NCBI GenBank assembly: GCA_910584405.1
Contig: CAJUAL010000003.1
Coordinates: 136,175 to 200,174, forward strand
Length of the DNA stretch: 64,000 nt
From: an uncultured Vampirovibrio sp.
GTDB lineage: Bacteria; Cyanobacteriota; Vampirovibrionia; Gastranaerophilales; Gastranaerophilaceae
Reading direction: 5' to 3'
Below are positions 8,895 through 16,186 of the stretch, one piece after another. The notes below the pieces were generated by a model. It searched no databases, had not been told where the DNA came from, and saw nothing but the letters and a program-made list of their open reading frames with translations. Numbering within the stretch: the stretch's first letter is position 1; every line of letters begins with the position of its first letter. A program made the translations under genes and the position numbers.

Positions 8895-8903
8895 GGAGGC
8901 TTT

Positions 8904-9824
8904 ATGTCCAAGTATGAAATAAAAAACAGCATCTGGGCTGTTTTAGCTGAGAGTATAAAGATTTATTTTACAAATATTGATAAATTTTTAGTGTATATGT
9001 TATTTCCTGTGTTTGGGCAAATTATAGGGATAACTTTAGCTTTCGGGCTTTCATTAGGCTTTGGCGAAAGAATAGCTCAAAGAGTTGACAATGTATCTCA
9101 TGCGTTATTGTTAATTATTTTGCTTGCGCTTCCGGGGTTATTAATCTTTGCAAAAGCTTTTTGGGATTTTATGGTTGCTTATGTTGCTCTTAACTCTATG
9201 ACGGAAGGGGCTGTAAGTACGGGGAAAGTTTATGATTTCCAATCCCATAACGAGGTTGCGACAAGAAGAACTTTGAAATATGTATTGTTTTTGGCTTCTG
9301 TCGGAATATTAAGCGGACTTGCAAGTAACGTTTTACTTATGATTCCGGGGATTATTCTTTGGATTTATTTTATACTTGTTTATCAGGTATTTACGTTTGA
9401 GCAGGACTTGGGGGTTGTGGATTGTTTTAAACGAAGCTTTGCACTTGTTCGCGGAAATTGGCTTAGAACTGTTATAATCCTTGTTATTCTCTGGTTTTTC
9501 TCAATTCATATAATTTCGCTTGGCGTGAGTGTTGTTTTTGATTATTTGAATTTAACAGATAAAATATGTTCACTTTTTAATTTTGTAACAAATATGATTC
9601 CGCTTGATTTTACAAATAAAGTTCTTACATATTTTCATTATCCGATAATAACACCTGATATGATTTCAAAATCAATATTTTATGCAATACTTTCATCTGT
9701 TATAATGGGGTTAACACTTCCTATAAGAAGTATTTGCTGGACGCTGTGGTATGTAAACCTTTCTGATTTGAACAGGAAAAAAGATGTTCCGATTAGAAAA
9801 AAGAGGGTTAAAGCGGAGGAATAA
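8904..9824 (+). CDS. Polytopic membrane protein of unknown function
   Basis: 306 residues with about six hydrophobic segments (roughly residues 30-55, 70-95, 125-160, 185-215, 255-285) and a basic C-terminal tail 'NRKKDVPIRKKRVKAEE'. The pattern 'VVDCFKRSFALVRGNWLRTV' resembles the region of YciC- or glycerophosphodiester-phosphodiesterase-type membrane domains in which a cytoplasmic helix follows a TM hairpin. No enzymatic motif is visible. It has a strong ribosome site (AAAGGAGG). The small zinc-ribbon gene starts 3 bp downstream, so the two are cotranscribed. Confidence 0.65.
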   Translation: MSKYEIKNSIWAVLAESIKIYFTNIDKFLVYMLFPVFGQIIGITLAFGLSLGFGERIAQRVDNVSHALLLIILLALPGLLIFAKAFWDFMVAYVALNSMTEGAVSTGKVYDFQSHNEVATRRTLKYVLFLASVGILSGLASNVLLMIPGIILWIYFILVYQVFTFEQDLGVVDCFKRSFALVRGNWLRTVIILVILWFFSIHIISLGVSVVFDYLNLTDKICSLFNFVTNMIPLDFTNKVLTYFHYPIITPDMISKSIFYAILSSVIMGLTLPIRSICWTLWYVNLSDLNRKKDVPIRKKRVKAEE

Positions 9825-9827
9825 TTA

Positions 9828-10043
9828 ATGTTTGTATGCAAAAATTGTAAATCCGTTGATAAGTTTGAATTGATGTTTTCTCCAGATTATACGGGAGAGA
9901 AAAGCTTTTCAAAGCATTATAACGATAAAGGAGAAATAGAAATCTCGGTTGACGGGTATGTATTTGTGCCGGATTTACAATTTATGAACGAACATGCAGT
10001 ATGCAGATATTGCGGACAAATTTATATATGGGACTATTCCTGA
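9828..10043 (+). CDS. Small zinc-ribbon protein, function unknown
   Basis: 71 residues with two CxxC knuckles, 'CKNC' near the N-terminus and 'CRYC' near the C-terminus, typical of a single structural zinc site. Between them is a charged stretch with alternating aromatic residues. It lies 3 bp downstream of the membrane-protein gene, so they form a pair. No family is recognised beyond the zinc ribbon. Confidence 0.65.
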   Translation: MFVCKNCKSVDKFELMFSPDYTGEKSFSKHYNDKGEIEISVDGYVFVPDLQFMNEHAVCRYCGQIYIWDYS

Positions 10044-10048
10044 ACTAT

Positions 10049-10082
10049 TCCCTCTCCTAAGGGAGAGGGTTAGGGTGAGGGG
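10049..10082. repeat. Dispersed palindromic repeat (CCCTCTCC...GGAGAGGG type)
   Basis: CCCTCTCC, three bases and GGGAGAGGG form a hairpin, followed by TTAGGGTGAGGGG. This GC-rich unit stands out from its AT-rich surroundings and matches the kind of short intergenic hairpin repeat found in many bacterial genomes. It sits just after the zinc-ribbon stop codon. Confidence 0.55.
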
Positions 10083-10105
10083 TTTATATTATAAGGAGAA
10101 ATAAT

Positions 10106-10801
10106 ATGAGATTAGAAAACAGACAAAATAATGAAACTCGAGAAATTAAATTTACCAGAAACTATACAAAACATGCACTTGGTTCTGTTTTGGTTGAATT
10201 TGGCGATACAAAGGTTATAACAACCGCATCAGTTGAAACCGGTAAACCAAAATGGATGGATAAAGAGGATAACCGAGGCTGGTTAACCGCTGAATATTCA
10301 CTTTTACCGTCTTCAACTTCTACAAGATGCCAAAGGGAGCGAACAAAAATTTCAGGCAGAACTCAAGAAATTCAACGACTTATCGGTAGAAGTTTAAGGG
10401 CTTGTGTTGATTTAGAAAAAATGCCCGATTTAACTATTACTATTGACGCTGATGTAATCCAAGCTGACGGCGGAACCCGTACAGCAAGTATTTGCGGAGG
10501 TTTTGTAGCATTATCTGATGCTGTTGATAAACTGTTAGCCAACGGATCTTTAAAAGAAAATCCGATAATAGAACCTGTTGCTGCAATTTCTGCGGGAATT
10601 GTTGACGGGGATGTGAGATTAGACTTAAATTACGCAGAAGATTCGCACGCACAGGTAGATTCTAATGTTGTGTTAACAAAAAGCGGTAAAATTATTGAGT
10701 TCCAAACAACGGCTGAAGGTGAACCTTATGAGTTTGATAAAATGATTGAAATCTTTAATGTCGCTCAAAAAGGCATAAACGAAATTATTGCAAAGTATTA
10801 A
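10106..10801 (+). CDS. rph: Ribonuclease PH
   Basis: 231 residues covering the whole RNase PH fold: 'FTRNYTKHALGSVLVEFGDT', 'GWLTAEYSLLPSSTSTR', the phosphate-binding 'GRTQEIQRLIGRSLRA', and 'DADVIQADGGTRTASICGG'. The enzyme is a phosphorolytic 3'-5' exoribonuclease that trims tRNA 3' tails. It has a good ribosome site (AAGGAG). A paralogous phosphorolytic fold appears in PNPase at 37152. Confidence 0.96.
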   Translation: MRLENRQNNETREIKFTRNYTKHALGSVLVEFGDTKVITTASVETGKPKWMDKEDNRGWLTAEYSLLPSSTSTRCQRERTKISGRTQEIQRLIGRSLRACVDLEKMPDLTITIDADVIQADGGTRTASICGGFVALSDAVDKLLANGSLKENPIIEPVAAISAGIVDGDVRLDLNYAEDSHAQVDSNVVLTKSGKIIEFQTTAEGEPYEFDKMIEIFNVAQKGINEIIAKY

Positions 10802-10816
10802 TTTTTAGAGTATGCT
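10788..10816 (+). promoter_or_regulatory. Promoter inside the end of rph, giving a near-leaderless message
   Basis: TTGCAA (10788-10793), a 17-bp spacer and TATGCT (10811-10816) lie with only 6 bp between the -10 and the ATG at 10823. The predicted start of transcription falls on the start codon. Confidence 0.45.
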
Positions 10817-10822
10817 CTTGTT

Positions 10823-11170
10823 ATGCAGAATTTTGGATTGTGTTTATTGGTTTTAATATTATTTTCAGGACTTTGTGCCGAATGTAGGACAAAGAAAACT
10901 GAGGTTCCCGTGCAATCAACTCAAGGGTTAGAAAGTACAACCGAACAGAATCTTAAAACTTCTGAACCTTCAAAAGCCGAGAAAAATGAACAAAAAGAAA
11001 AGCAAAATCGTTCTAATGAATATATAAAGCTTAAGAAAAAAATGTTAAGGCATGATATCAGAAGGTTACATAAAGAAAAAGAACTGGAATACTTAGAGTA
11101 TAGATTAGAATTGAAAAAACAAAAATTAGAATCTTTAGGTTCTGATATAGAGAAAGGAGAAGAAGAATGA
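10823..11170 (+). CDS. Small exported coiled-coil protein
   Basis: 115 residues. The N-terminus is a hydrophobic signal segment ('GLCLLVLILFSGLCAE'); the Cys after Ala-Glu could suggest a lipoprotein, but it is not a clean lipobox. A polar T/S/E/K-rich linker follows, then a highly charged helix from about residue 65 ('HDIRRLHKEKELEYLEYRLE') that would form a coiled coil. There is no ribosome site; a promoter abuts the ATG. It overlaps the next small exported gene by 4 bp (ATGA), so they form a pair. Function unknown. Confidence 0.6.
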   Translation: MQNFGLCLLVLILFSGLCAECRTKKTEVPVQSTQGLESTTEQNLKTSEPSKAEKNEQKEKQNRSNEYIKLKKKMLRHDIRRLHKEKELEYLEYRLELKKQKLESLGSDIEKGEEE

Positions 11171-11511
11171 AAAAATTATTAGTATCAGTAATGATGTTAT
11201 CAGTATTATTTATGGGTTCAGCATCATTTGCAGGTTCAATTTCAAGCGCATTGAATAATGCAGCAAATACAGTAAGTAAAAAAGAACAAGCTATGACTCA
11301 AGCTCAGAAAGATGCTCAAGCAAGACAAAAAGCAAGAGAAAAAGAAATTCAAAAGCAAAGAGAAGCTAACAAAAAAGCAGCTGAGCAAAGAAAAAAAGAT
11401 TGGGAGAAAAAACAAGCCCAAGCTAAAAAAGACGCTGAAGCAAGACAAAAGGCTAGACAAAAAGAAGTTCAAAAGAAAAAAGATGCTTGGAATACATTAA
11501 TTGGTAAATAA
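11167..11511 (+). CDS. Small exported Lys/Gln-rich helical protein with internal repeat
   Basis: 114 residues. A clear Sec signal peptide ends near 'GSASFA|GS' (cut after residue 22). The mature chain is almost one continuous Lys/Gln/Ala/Arg-rich helix with a 40-residue period: 'DAQARQKAREKEIQK' at residues 49-63 recurs as 'DAEARQKARQKEVQK' at 89-103. It is strongly basic, so it might bind an anionic polymer such as peptidoglycan, nucleic acid or teichoic-type glycan (inference). Translationally coupled to the preceding exported coiled-coil gene and followed by a terminator. Confidence 0.65.
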   Translation: MKKLLVSVMMLSVLFMGSASFAGSISSALNNAANTVSKKEQAMTQAQKDAQARQKAREKEIQKQREANKKAAEQRKKDWEKKQAQAKKDAEARQKARQKEVQKKKDAWNTLIGK

Positions 11512-11540
11512 GCCTTTTGACATATTGAGCTTATAATCGA

Positions 11541-11585
11541 AACACAAGACGAGGTAAAGAAGATTCTTTGCCTCTTTGTGTTTTT
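11541..11585 (+). terminator. Rho-independent terminator after the small exported pair
   Basis: GAGGTAAAG, a 6-nt loop and CTTTGCCTC form a stem with one G-U pair. It is extended by AACACAA/TTGTGTT and ends in TTTTT. Confidence 0.75.
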
Positions 11586-11710
11586 CAGGATATGTTTGTT
11601 TTTTTATTTACCCCCGGATTTTACGATTGTAAAAATCCACCTTATTTCTTGATATCAAAAAATATCCGTGATATTATAAAACAAGTCAGACAAGGGAAAT
11701 ACATTTATTC

Positions 11711-13333
11711 ATGATAGTCGAAAATAAAATTAAAACAAAAAAAGGAGCAAAAATTCTTATCGAAACACTTAAAAGCTTAGGTGTTGATACGATTTTTGGT
11801 TATCCAGGGGGAATTGTTTTAGATTTATATAACGAATTATACGACTGTCCTGAAATTAAACATGTTTTGGTTCGACATGAACAGTCTGCTGTACATGCCG
11901 CAGAGGGTTACGCGAGAGTCAGCGGGAAATGCGGGGTTGTCCTTGTAACTTCTGGCCCCGGGGCTACAAATACCGTATCCGGAATTGTCAATGCTTATCT
12001 TGACGGGTATCCTTTGATTGTTTTGACCGGTCAGGTTATGAAAGGTTTAATCGGTAAAGATGCTTTTCAGGAAGCTGATATTTGTGATATTACAAAATCT
12101 TGTACAAAAAAGACTTACCAAATAACTTCTGCTGAAGATATTCAATCAACCCTGTCTGAGGCTATGCAAACAGCTATGAGCGGTAAAAAAGGTCCTGTTG
12201 TTGTTGATTTGGTAAAAGATATATTCTCTCAAGTCGTTGAAATTGAAAATTTTGAACCGATTTCTCAAAAATCTGATTCTGTAAATTTTGATTTGAATAC
12301 TATTATTTCAAGAATTACTTCATCAAAAAGACCTGTAATCGTTTCAGGCGGAGGTGTAAAACATTCTGGTGCCGAAGCTGAACTTTATGAGTTTGCAAAA
12401 AAAACAAATATTCCTGTTGTTGATACAATGATGGGACTTGGAACTTATCCTCAAAATGATGAAAATTACTTCGGAATGATTGGAATCTTTGGTGATAAGT
12501 CTGCTAATCAGATTATAAAGGATTCAGATTTAATTTTGTCGCTTGGGGCAAGATTTAATGACAGAATTACTTGTATGTTTAAAGATGTTGATTTATCTGA
12601 AAAATTTATACAAGTTGATATTAATCCAAATGAAATTTCTAAAAATATTTTAGCATCTGATTTTGTAGTTGCTGATATTAAACAGTTTTTGTCAGAGTTA
12701 AACGATAAGGTTTGTATTGATTTTTCAAAGTGGCTTGTTAGTGCAGAATCTTTGAAATCTTTAAATACTCCTAACAAAAAAACTACAAATCAGCTTCACT
12801 CTTTTGAAGTTATCAGTAAAATTGATGAATTTACAAAAGATAAAGACGTAATATTTACATCAGAAGTTGGTCAACACCAACTGTGGGCAGCCAGAAATCT
12901 GACATTTTGTAAAGACAGACAAATCTTAATGTCAGGCGGCTCAGGAACTATGGGATTTGGGTTCCCGGCAGCAATCGGTGCTTCTGTTGCAGAACCTGAT
13001 AAAAATATTGTTTGTATCGCAGGTGACGGTTCTTTCCAAATGGGATTACACGAACTTGCAACTTGCGTTGAGAATAATTTGAATATAAAAATTATGATTT
13101 TAAATAACGGATATCTTGGTATGGTAAGACAACTTCAAGAAAAGTTGTGTGATGGCAGATATTCTCAAACAAAAATTTCTAATCCTGACTTTTTGACACT
13201 TGCAAAAAGTTATGGAGTGAATGCAATTAGAGTTTCATCAGTTGACGAAATTGATGCTGCTCTTTCTAAAGCTTTTTCAACAGACGGAACTTTTATTATA
13301 GATTTTGTTGTTGAACCAATGGAGCTTTTATAG
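11711..13333 (+). CDS. ilvB: Acetolactate synthase, large (catalytic) subunit
   Basis: 540 residues with the three ThDP-enzyme domains. The N-terminal Pyr domain has 'FGYPGGIVLDLYNELY' and the catalytic Glu in 'VRHEQSAVHAAEGYARVSG'; the central domain has 'SGGGVKHSGAEAELYEFAKK'. The C-terminal PP domain has the ThDP motif 'GDGSFQMGLHELATCVENN' ending in N-N. It condenses two pyruvates, or pyruvate and 2-oxobutyrate, in branched-chain amino acid synthesis. No ilvN regulatory subunit follows, so this may be a stand-alone large subunit. The 200-bp leader holds a small hairpin (11616-11638) but no convincing attenuator. Confidence 0.9.
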   Translation: MIVENKIKTKKGAKILIETLKSLGVDTIFGYPGGIVLDLYNELYDCPEIKHVLVRHEQSAVHAAEGYARVSGKCGVVLVTSGPGATNTVSGIVNAYLDGYPLIVLTGQVMKGLIGKDAFQEADICDITKSCTKKTYQITSAEDIQSTLSEAMQTAMSGKKGPVVVDLVKDIFSQVVEIENFEPISQKSDSVNFDLNTIISRITSSKRPVIVSGGGVKHSGAEAELYEFAKKTNIPVVDTMMGLGTYPQNDENYFGMIGIFGDKSANQIIKDSDLILSLGARFNDRITCMFKDVDLSEKFIQVDINPNEISKNILASDFVVADIKQFLSELNDKVCIDFSKWLVSAESLKSLNTPNKKTTNQLHSFEVISKIDEFTKDKDVIFTSEVGQHQLWAARNLTFCKDRQILMSGGSGTMGFGFPAAIGASVAEPDKNIVCIAGDGSFQMGLHELATCVENNLNIKIMILNNGYLGMVRQLQEKLCDGRYSQTKISNPDFLTLAKSYGVNAIRVSSVDEIDAALSKAFSTDGTFIIDFVVEPMELL

Positions 13334-13358
13334 TTTTATCAAACCCCGGTTGATAAAA
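13334..13358 (+). terminator. Hairpin after ilvB, weak terminator candidate
   Basis: TTTTATCAA and TTGATAAAA pair around a CCCCGG-containing loop immediately after the ilvB stop. There is no long T-run on the plus strand, so termination is uncertain. Confidence 0.35.
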
Positions 13359-13399
13359 AGTTTATACCCTGATTTTAGAATTAAGAGGCTTGAACAATA

Positions 13400-13567
13400 A
13401 TGAGAAAATCACAAATACAAGAGATAAAGGCGCTTTATTCCTCAAAACAGCGAATAATTAACCCTGCCGTGATTTTGCCTGATAATGTTTCAGATAAGAA
13501 GAAACAAGCCTTCTTTAATTCTGTTATGAATAAGTTAAATATAAATAATACATCAGAAAAAATTTAG
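13400..13567 (+). CDS. Possible small protein (55 aa), unknown
   Basis: The open frame starts at an ATG with AAGAGG about 13 bp upstream and encodes a basic, helical peptide (MRKSQIQEIKALYSS at its start). It ends inside the 3' end of the convergent PurN-like gene. It has no recognisable domain and is not an IlvN-type ACT subunit. Codon use looks like that of neighbouring genes, which is the main argument for it being real. Confidence 0.4.
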   Translation: MRKSQIQEIKALYSSKQRIINPAVILPDNVSDKKKQAFFNSVMNKLNINNTSEKI

Positions 13568-14043
13568 TGTTTGCATCCGCCGCAATTTGAACAGCCACTG
13601 CTGCAATTGTTTTTAAATAAGTCATCAAAATCAAAAGCTTCATCATTAAGAATTTTTTCAATAACTTTTGGATAAATCTTTGCTCCAATGTTTATAATTT
13701 CTGCTTCAAATTCGTCAAAATGAGTATCATTTCCTATTAGTACAGGGATTTGAGTGAGAATCTTGCCGTAGAAATCTTTTTCTTCCACTTGGTGGATTGT
13801 AATTCCGCTGACTTTAACACCTTCAAGAAATGCTTCTTTTATTGCATTATCATTTTTAAATGAAGGCAAAAGTGAAGGGTGAAGATTTATTGTGTTTTTA
13901 GTGTTTTGGTAGTTACTATCATAAAGTGCGATAAGGTCTGCGTTTTCCATATCACAAATTTCAACATCTTTATCCTTAAAATAAGTTGTTACGGCATTTT
14001 TAATTTGTTCATTGTTTATTTGTAATGCTAGTTTCTTTGTCAT
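13564..14043 (-). CDS. PurN-like formyltransferase-fold protein with Cys-rich tail
   Basis: 159 residues. The middle matches the catalytic half of glycinamide ribonucleotide formyltransferase: 'NLHPSLLPSFKND' contains the Asn and His of the active site, 'GVKVSGITIHQVEE' follows, then 'DFYGKILTQIPVLIGNDT' with the Asp. The usual N-terminal Gly-rich nucleotide motif is missing; the first 50 residues are short and divergent. The end is an unusual Cys cluster 'CSSGCSNCGGCKH'. It is therefore probably not a standard PurN but a related formyl- or hydroxymethyl-transferring enzyme, or an inactive relative with a metal-binding tail. Confidence 0.6.
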   Translation of the reverse strand: MTKKLALQINNEQIKNAVTTYFKDKDVEICDMENADLIALYDSNYQNTKNTINLHPSLLPSFKNDNAIKEAFLEGVKVSGITIHQVEEKDFYGKILTQIPVLIGNDTHFDEFEAEIINIGAKIYPKVIEKILNDEAFDFDDLFKNNCSSGCSNCGGCKH

Positions 14044-14099
14044 ATTAAAATTTTATTACAAAAAGGCAAAAAATAAAATTCAGGGGATTTATAAGGAAT

Positions 14100-14528
14100 A
14101 TGAAAATAAATTCTTATTCCCCGTCATTTGGTATAAAAATCCCTGTCAAAGTAGCTATAGAAAGTGCTGCCGGGTGTTTTTTGGATGATGCAAAAATATC
14201 ATATCCAAGACAAAATAAACTGCTTGAACAGCTTTCAGGCTTAGATGTAAACAAAATGTATACAGGGCAGCTTGTTGATGGGCTTAGAGGGGTTCGGAAT
14301 GTTATAAAAGAACGTTTCCCTGAAATTGCACATTCGGCAGAAAGAATAAAGATTCTTTGTGATTTGCTAAATGAAAACAGAATGTTTGAACCTGAAGGTG
14401 AAACGTTAATACGCCGGATAATTTCTTCGTTTCTTGATTATGAAGCTAAAAGTTTGAAAGTAAAGAATATTGAATTAGAAAAACTTTCTTTAAAAGATTT
14501 AGGACTTGATAAATATGAAAATTTATAA
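14100..14528 (+). CDS. Hypothetical protein with N-terminal SxSFG tag
   Basis: 142 residues, not recognised. The first 12 residues 'MKINSYSPSFGI' carry the short N-terminal tag seen in six other proteins of this window (polar stretch, then an aromatic-Gly motif). The remainder is predicted helical, with 'LSGLDVNKMYTGQLVDGLRG' and an acidic, Leu-rich C-terminus. There is no signal peptide. The following tagged gene starts 14 bp before this stop, so the two are translationally coupled and may work together. Confidence 0.55.
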   Translation: MKINSYSPSFGIKIPVKVAIESAAGCFLDDAKISYPRQNKLLEQLSGLDVNKMYTGQLVDGLRGVRNVIKERFPEIAHSAERIKILCDLLNENRMFEPEGETLIRRIISSFLDYEAKSLKVKNIELEKLSLKDLGLDKYENL

Positions 14529-14835
14529 TACACAACAAAATACCAATAATTTATATTTTACCTCAAGATTTAATACAAATACTTTTCATACAAAAAGAGC
14601 ATTAGCAGCTTTAGATAGAGCAATTTCAGCGAAAAAAGGTTTTGAAGATTATTTTGATACTTTTATTTCACGAATATCAAATGATAATAAGGATGATGTT
14701 CTTGAATTAACTCAATTTGAGAAATATTTTTTAGTAACTAATCCAAAGACTAATCGTAGTTTTAAGATCTCAAACAAAAATCTGATAGAAGATTTGAAAC
14801 AATTTATTTTTATAAATAATAAAAAAAGCTCCTAA
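14515..14835 (+). CDS. Hypothetical protein with N-terminal LYFTS tag
   Basis: 106 residues from the ATG at 14515 (a TTG at 14506 is less likely). It begins MKIYNTQQNTNNLYFTSRF, a clear example of the MKI...F-T-S tag. The body is helical and charged, with 'KRALAALDRAISAKKGFEDY' and 'ELTQFEKYFLVTNPKTNR'. The last codons lie inside the stem of the downstream terminator. Function unknown; coupled to the preceding tagged gene. Confidence 0.55.
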   Translation: MKIYNTQQNTNNLYFTSRFNTNTFHTKRALAALDRAISAKKGFEDYFDTFISRISNDNKDDVLELTQFEKYFLVTNPKTNRSFKISNKNLIEDLKQFIFINNKKSS

Positions 14836-14852
14836 ATCTAGGAGCTTTTTTA
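14821..14852. terminator. Bidirectional intrinsic terminator
   Basis: AAAAAAGCTCCTA, the loop AATC and TAGGAGCTTTTTT form a perfect stem with T-runs on both strands. It overlaps the stop codon of the preceding gene and can also end the oad operon coming from the other side. Confidence 0.85.
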
Positions 14853-14966
14853 GATGTCCGTAATTTCCATGTCTTGAATTTTGCTTCTCGCTCACAGAGT
14901 TTCTCCTGTCGGTTCAATCTGTTCGCTAACCGGATTTCACTTCGTTACATCCGTCCGCAAAATCCG
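14853..14966. other. GC-richer non-coding stretch downstream of oadB
   Basis: About 115 bp with repeated words such as TTCGCT, CGGATTT and TCCGC, richer in C than the surroundings, lie between the oadB stop and the terminator. No open frame or RNA family is recognised. It resembles in composition the spacers inside the tRNA-end duplications at 35842-35983 and 51407-51518. Confidence 0.35.
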
Positions 14967-16172
14967 CTAATGGCAAAGAGCAAGCAATACACCGGCAGCA
15001 ACTGCTGAACCGATTACACCTGCAACGTTTGGACCCATTGCGTGCATTAACAGGTAGTTTTGATTGTTATATTCAAGACCTACCTTGTTAGATACACGAG
15101 CCGCCATTGGAACCGCAGAAACACCTGCTGAACCGATTAACGGGTTGATAGGTTTAATTTCTTTGCCTGTAATTTTGCTGATAACATTTGTACAAACATT
15201 CATCAGTTTAGCCATTAACACACCTGCAGCTGTTGCAAATGAAAATGCGATAATACCTAAAACAAGAATGAATAATGTTTGAACTGTCAGGAATTGTTCT
15301 GCTGAAAGTTTAGAACCTACAGACAATCCTAAGAATATTGTAACAATGTTAATTAAAGCGTTTTGCATTGTATCAGATAATCTGTCAACAACACCGCATT
15401 CTTTACAAAGGTTACCAAATGTCAAAGCTCCAACCAACGGACAAGCGTCAGGTAAGAAGATAATACATAATCCCAAAACTACAAGAGGGAATATGATTTT
15501 TTCTCTTTTTGAAACTTGTCTTAATTGATCCATTTGGATTTGACGTTCTTTGTCTGTTGTTAAAAGTTTCATAATAGGCGGTTGGATAACAGGAACCAAC
15601 GCCATATATGAATAAGCCGCAACAGCGATTGCACCTAATAATTCAGGAGCAAGTTTTGAAGTTACATAAATTGAAGTCGGACCGTCAGCACCACCGATGA
15701 TACCGATAGCACCTGATTGCGGTAATGTAAATCCAAAACAGCAAAGAGCCAATAACAAAGCTCCAAAGATACCGAATTGAGCTGCACCGCCTAAAAGTGC
15801 GGTTTTAGGGTTTGCAATTAACGGACCGAAGTCTGTCATAGCTCCAACACCCATAAAGATAATAAGCGGGAATAAACCTTTATGAATACCTGCTTCATAA
15901 ATTATACCCAAAAATCCTGTAGGGTCTGCAATTCCTGCCATAGGAATGTTTGATAACAAACCTCCGAATGCAATAGGAACCAATAATAACGGTTCATATT
16001 GCTTTTTAATACCTAACCAAAGTAAGAACAAACAAATAATAAGCATTATCGGATGTCCGAATTGGTGCAGGAATTGTTCAAATCCGCTGGTGATAGCAGG
16101 ATCTGCTTTTTCTATCATGTTATAAATGCCTGTTGATTGCCACAGTTGCATTAATCCTTCTGATAATATCAT
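14967..16172 (-). CDS. oadB: Na+-translocating decarboxylase, beta (membrane) subunit
   Basis: 401 residues and around nine hydrophobic segments, typical of the OadB/GcdB/MmdB family. Family motifs include 'FPLIIFMGVGAMTDFGPLIA', with the Asp in the re-entrant region, 'GGADGPTSIYVTSKLAPELL', and a C-terminal 'AMGPNVAGVIGSAVAAG'. The subunit decarboxylates carboxybiotin and pumps Na+ out of the cell. It is the last gene of a birA-oadG-oadA-oadB operon. Whether the carboxyl donor is oxaloacetate or another acid is set by the alpha subunit. Confidence 0.93.
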   Translation of the reverse strand: MILSEGLMQLWQSTGIYNMIEKADPAITSGFEQFLHQFGHPIMLIICLFLLWLGIKKQYEPLLLVPIAFGGLLSNIPMAGIADPTGFLGIIYEAGIHKGLFPLIIFMGVGAMTDFGPLIANPKTALLGGAAQFGIFGALLLALCCFGFTLPQSGAIGIIGGADGPTSIYVTSKLAPELLGAIAVAAYSYMALVPVIQPPIMKLLTTDKERQIQMDQLRQVSKREKIIFPLVVLGLCIIFLPDACPLVGALTFGNLCKECGVVDRLSDTMQNALINIVTIFLGLSVGSKLSAEQFLTVQTLFILVLGIIAFSFATAAGVLMAKLMNVCTNVISKITGKEIKPINPLIGSAGVSAVPMAARVSNKVGLEYNNQNYLLMHAMGPNVAGVIGSAVAAGVLLALCH

Positions 16173-16186
16173 TTTTTACCTCCCGA

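Noticed and set aside
11242..11472. Antisense and alternative-frame open frames over the Lys/Gln-rich gene
   Set aside because: They arise from the low-complexity repeats of the real gene; no ribosome sites and Phe/Ser-only composition.
13400..13567. Small acetolactate synthase regulatory subunit (ilvN) after ilvB
   Set aside because: The 55-residue peptide has no ACT-domain pattern and is too short.
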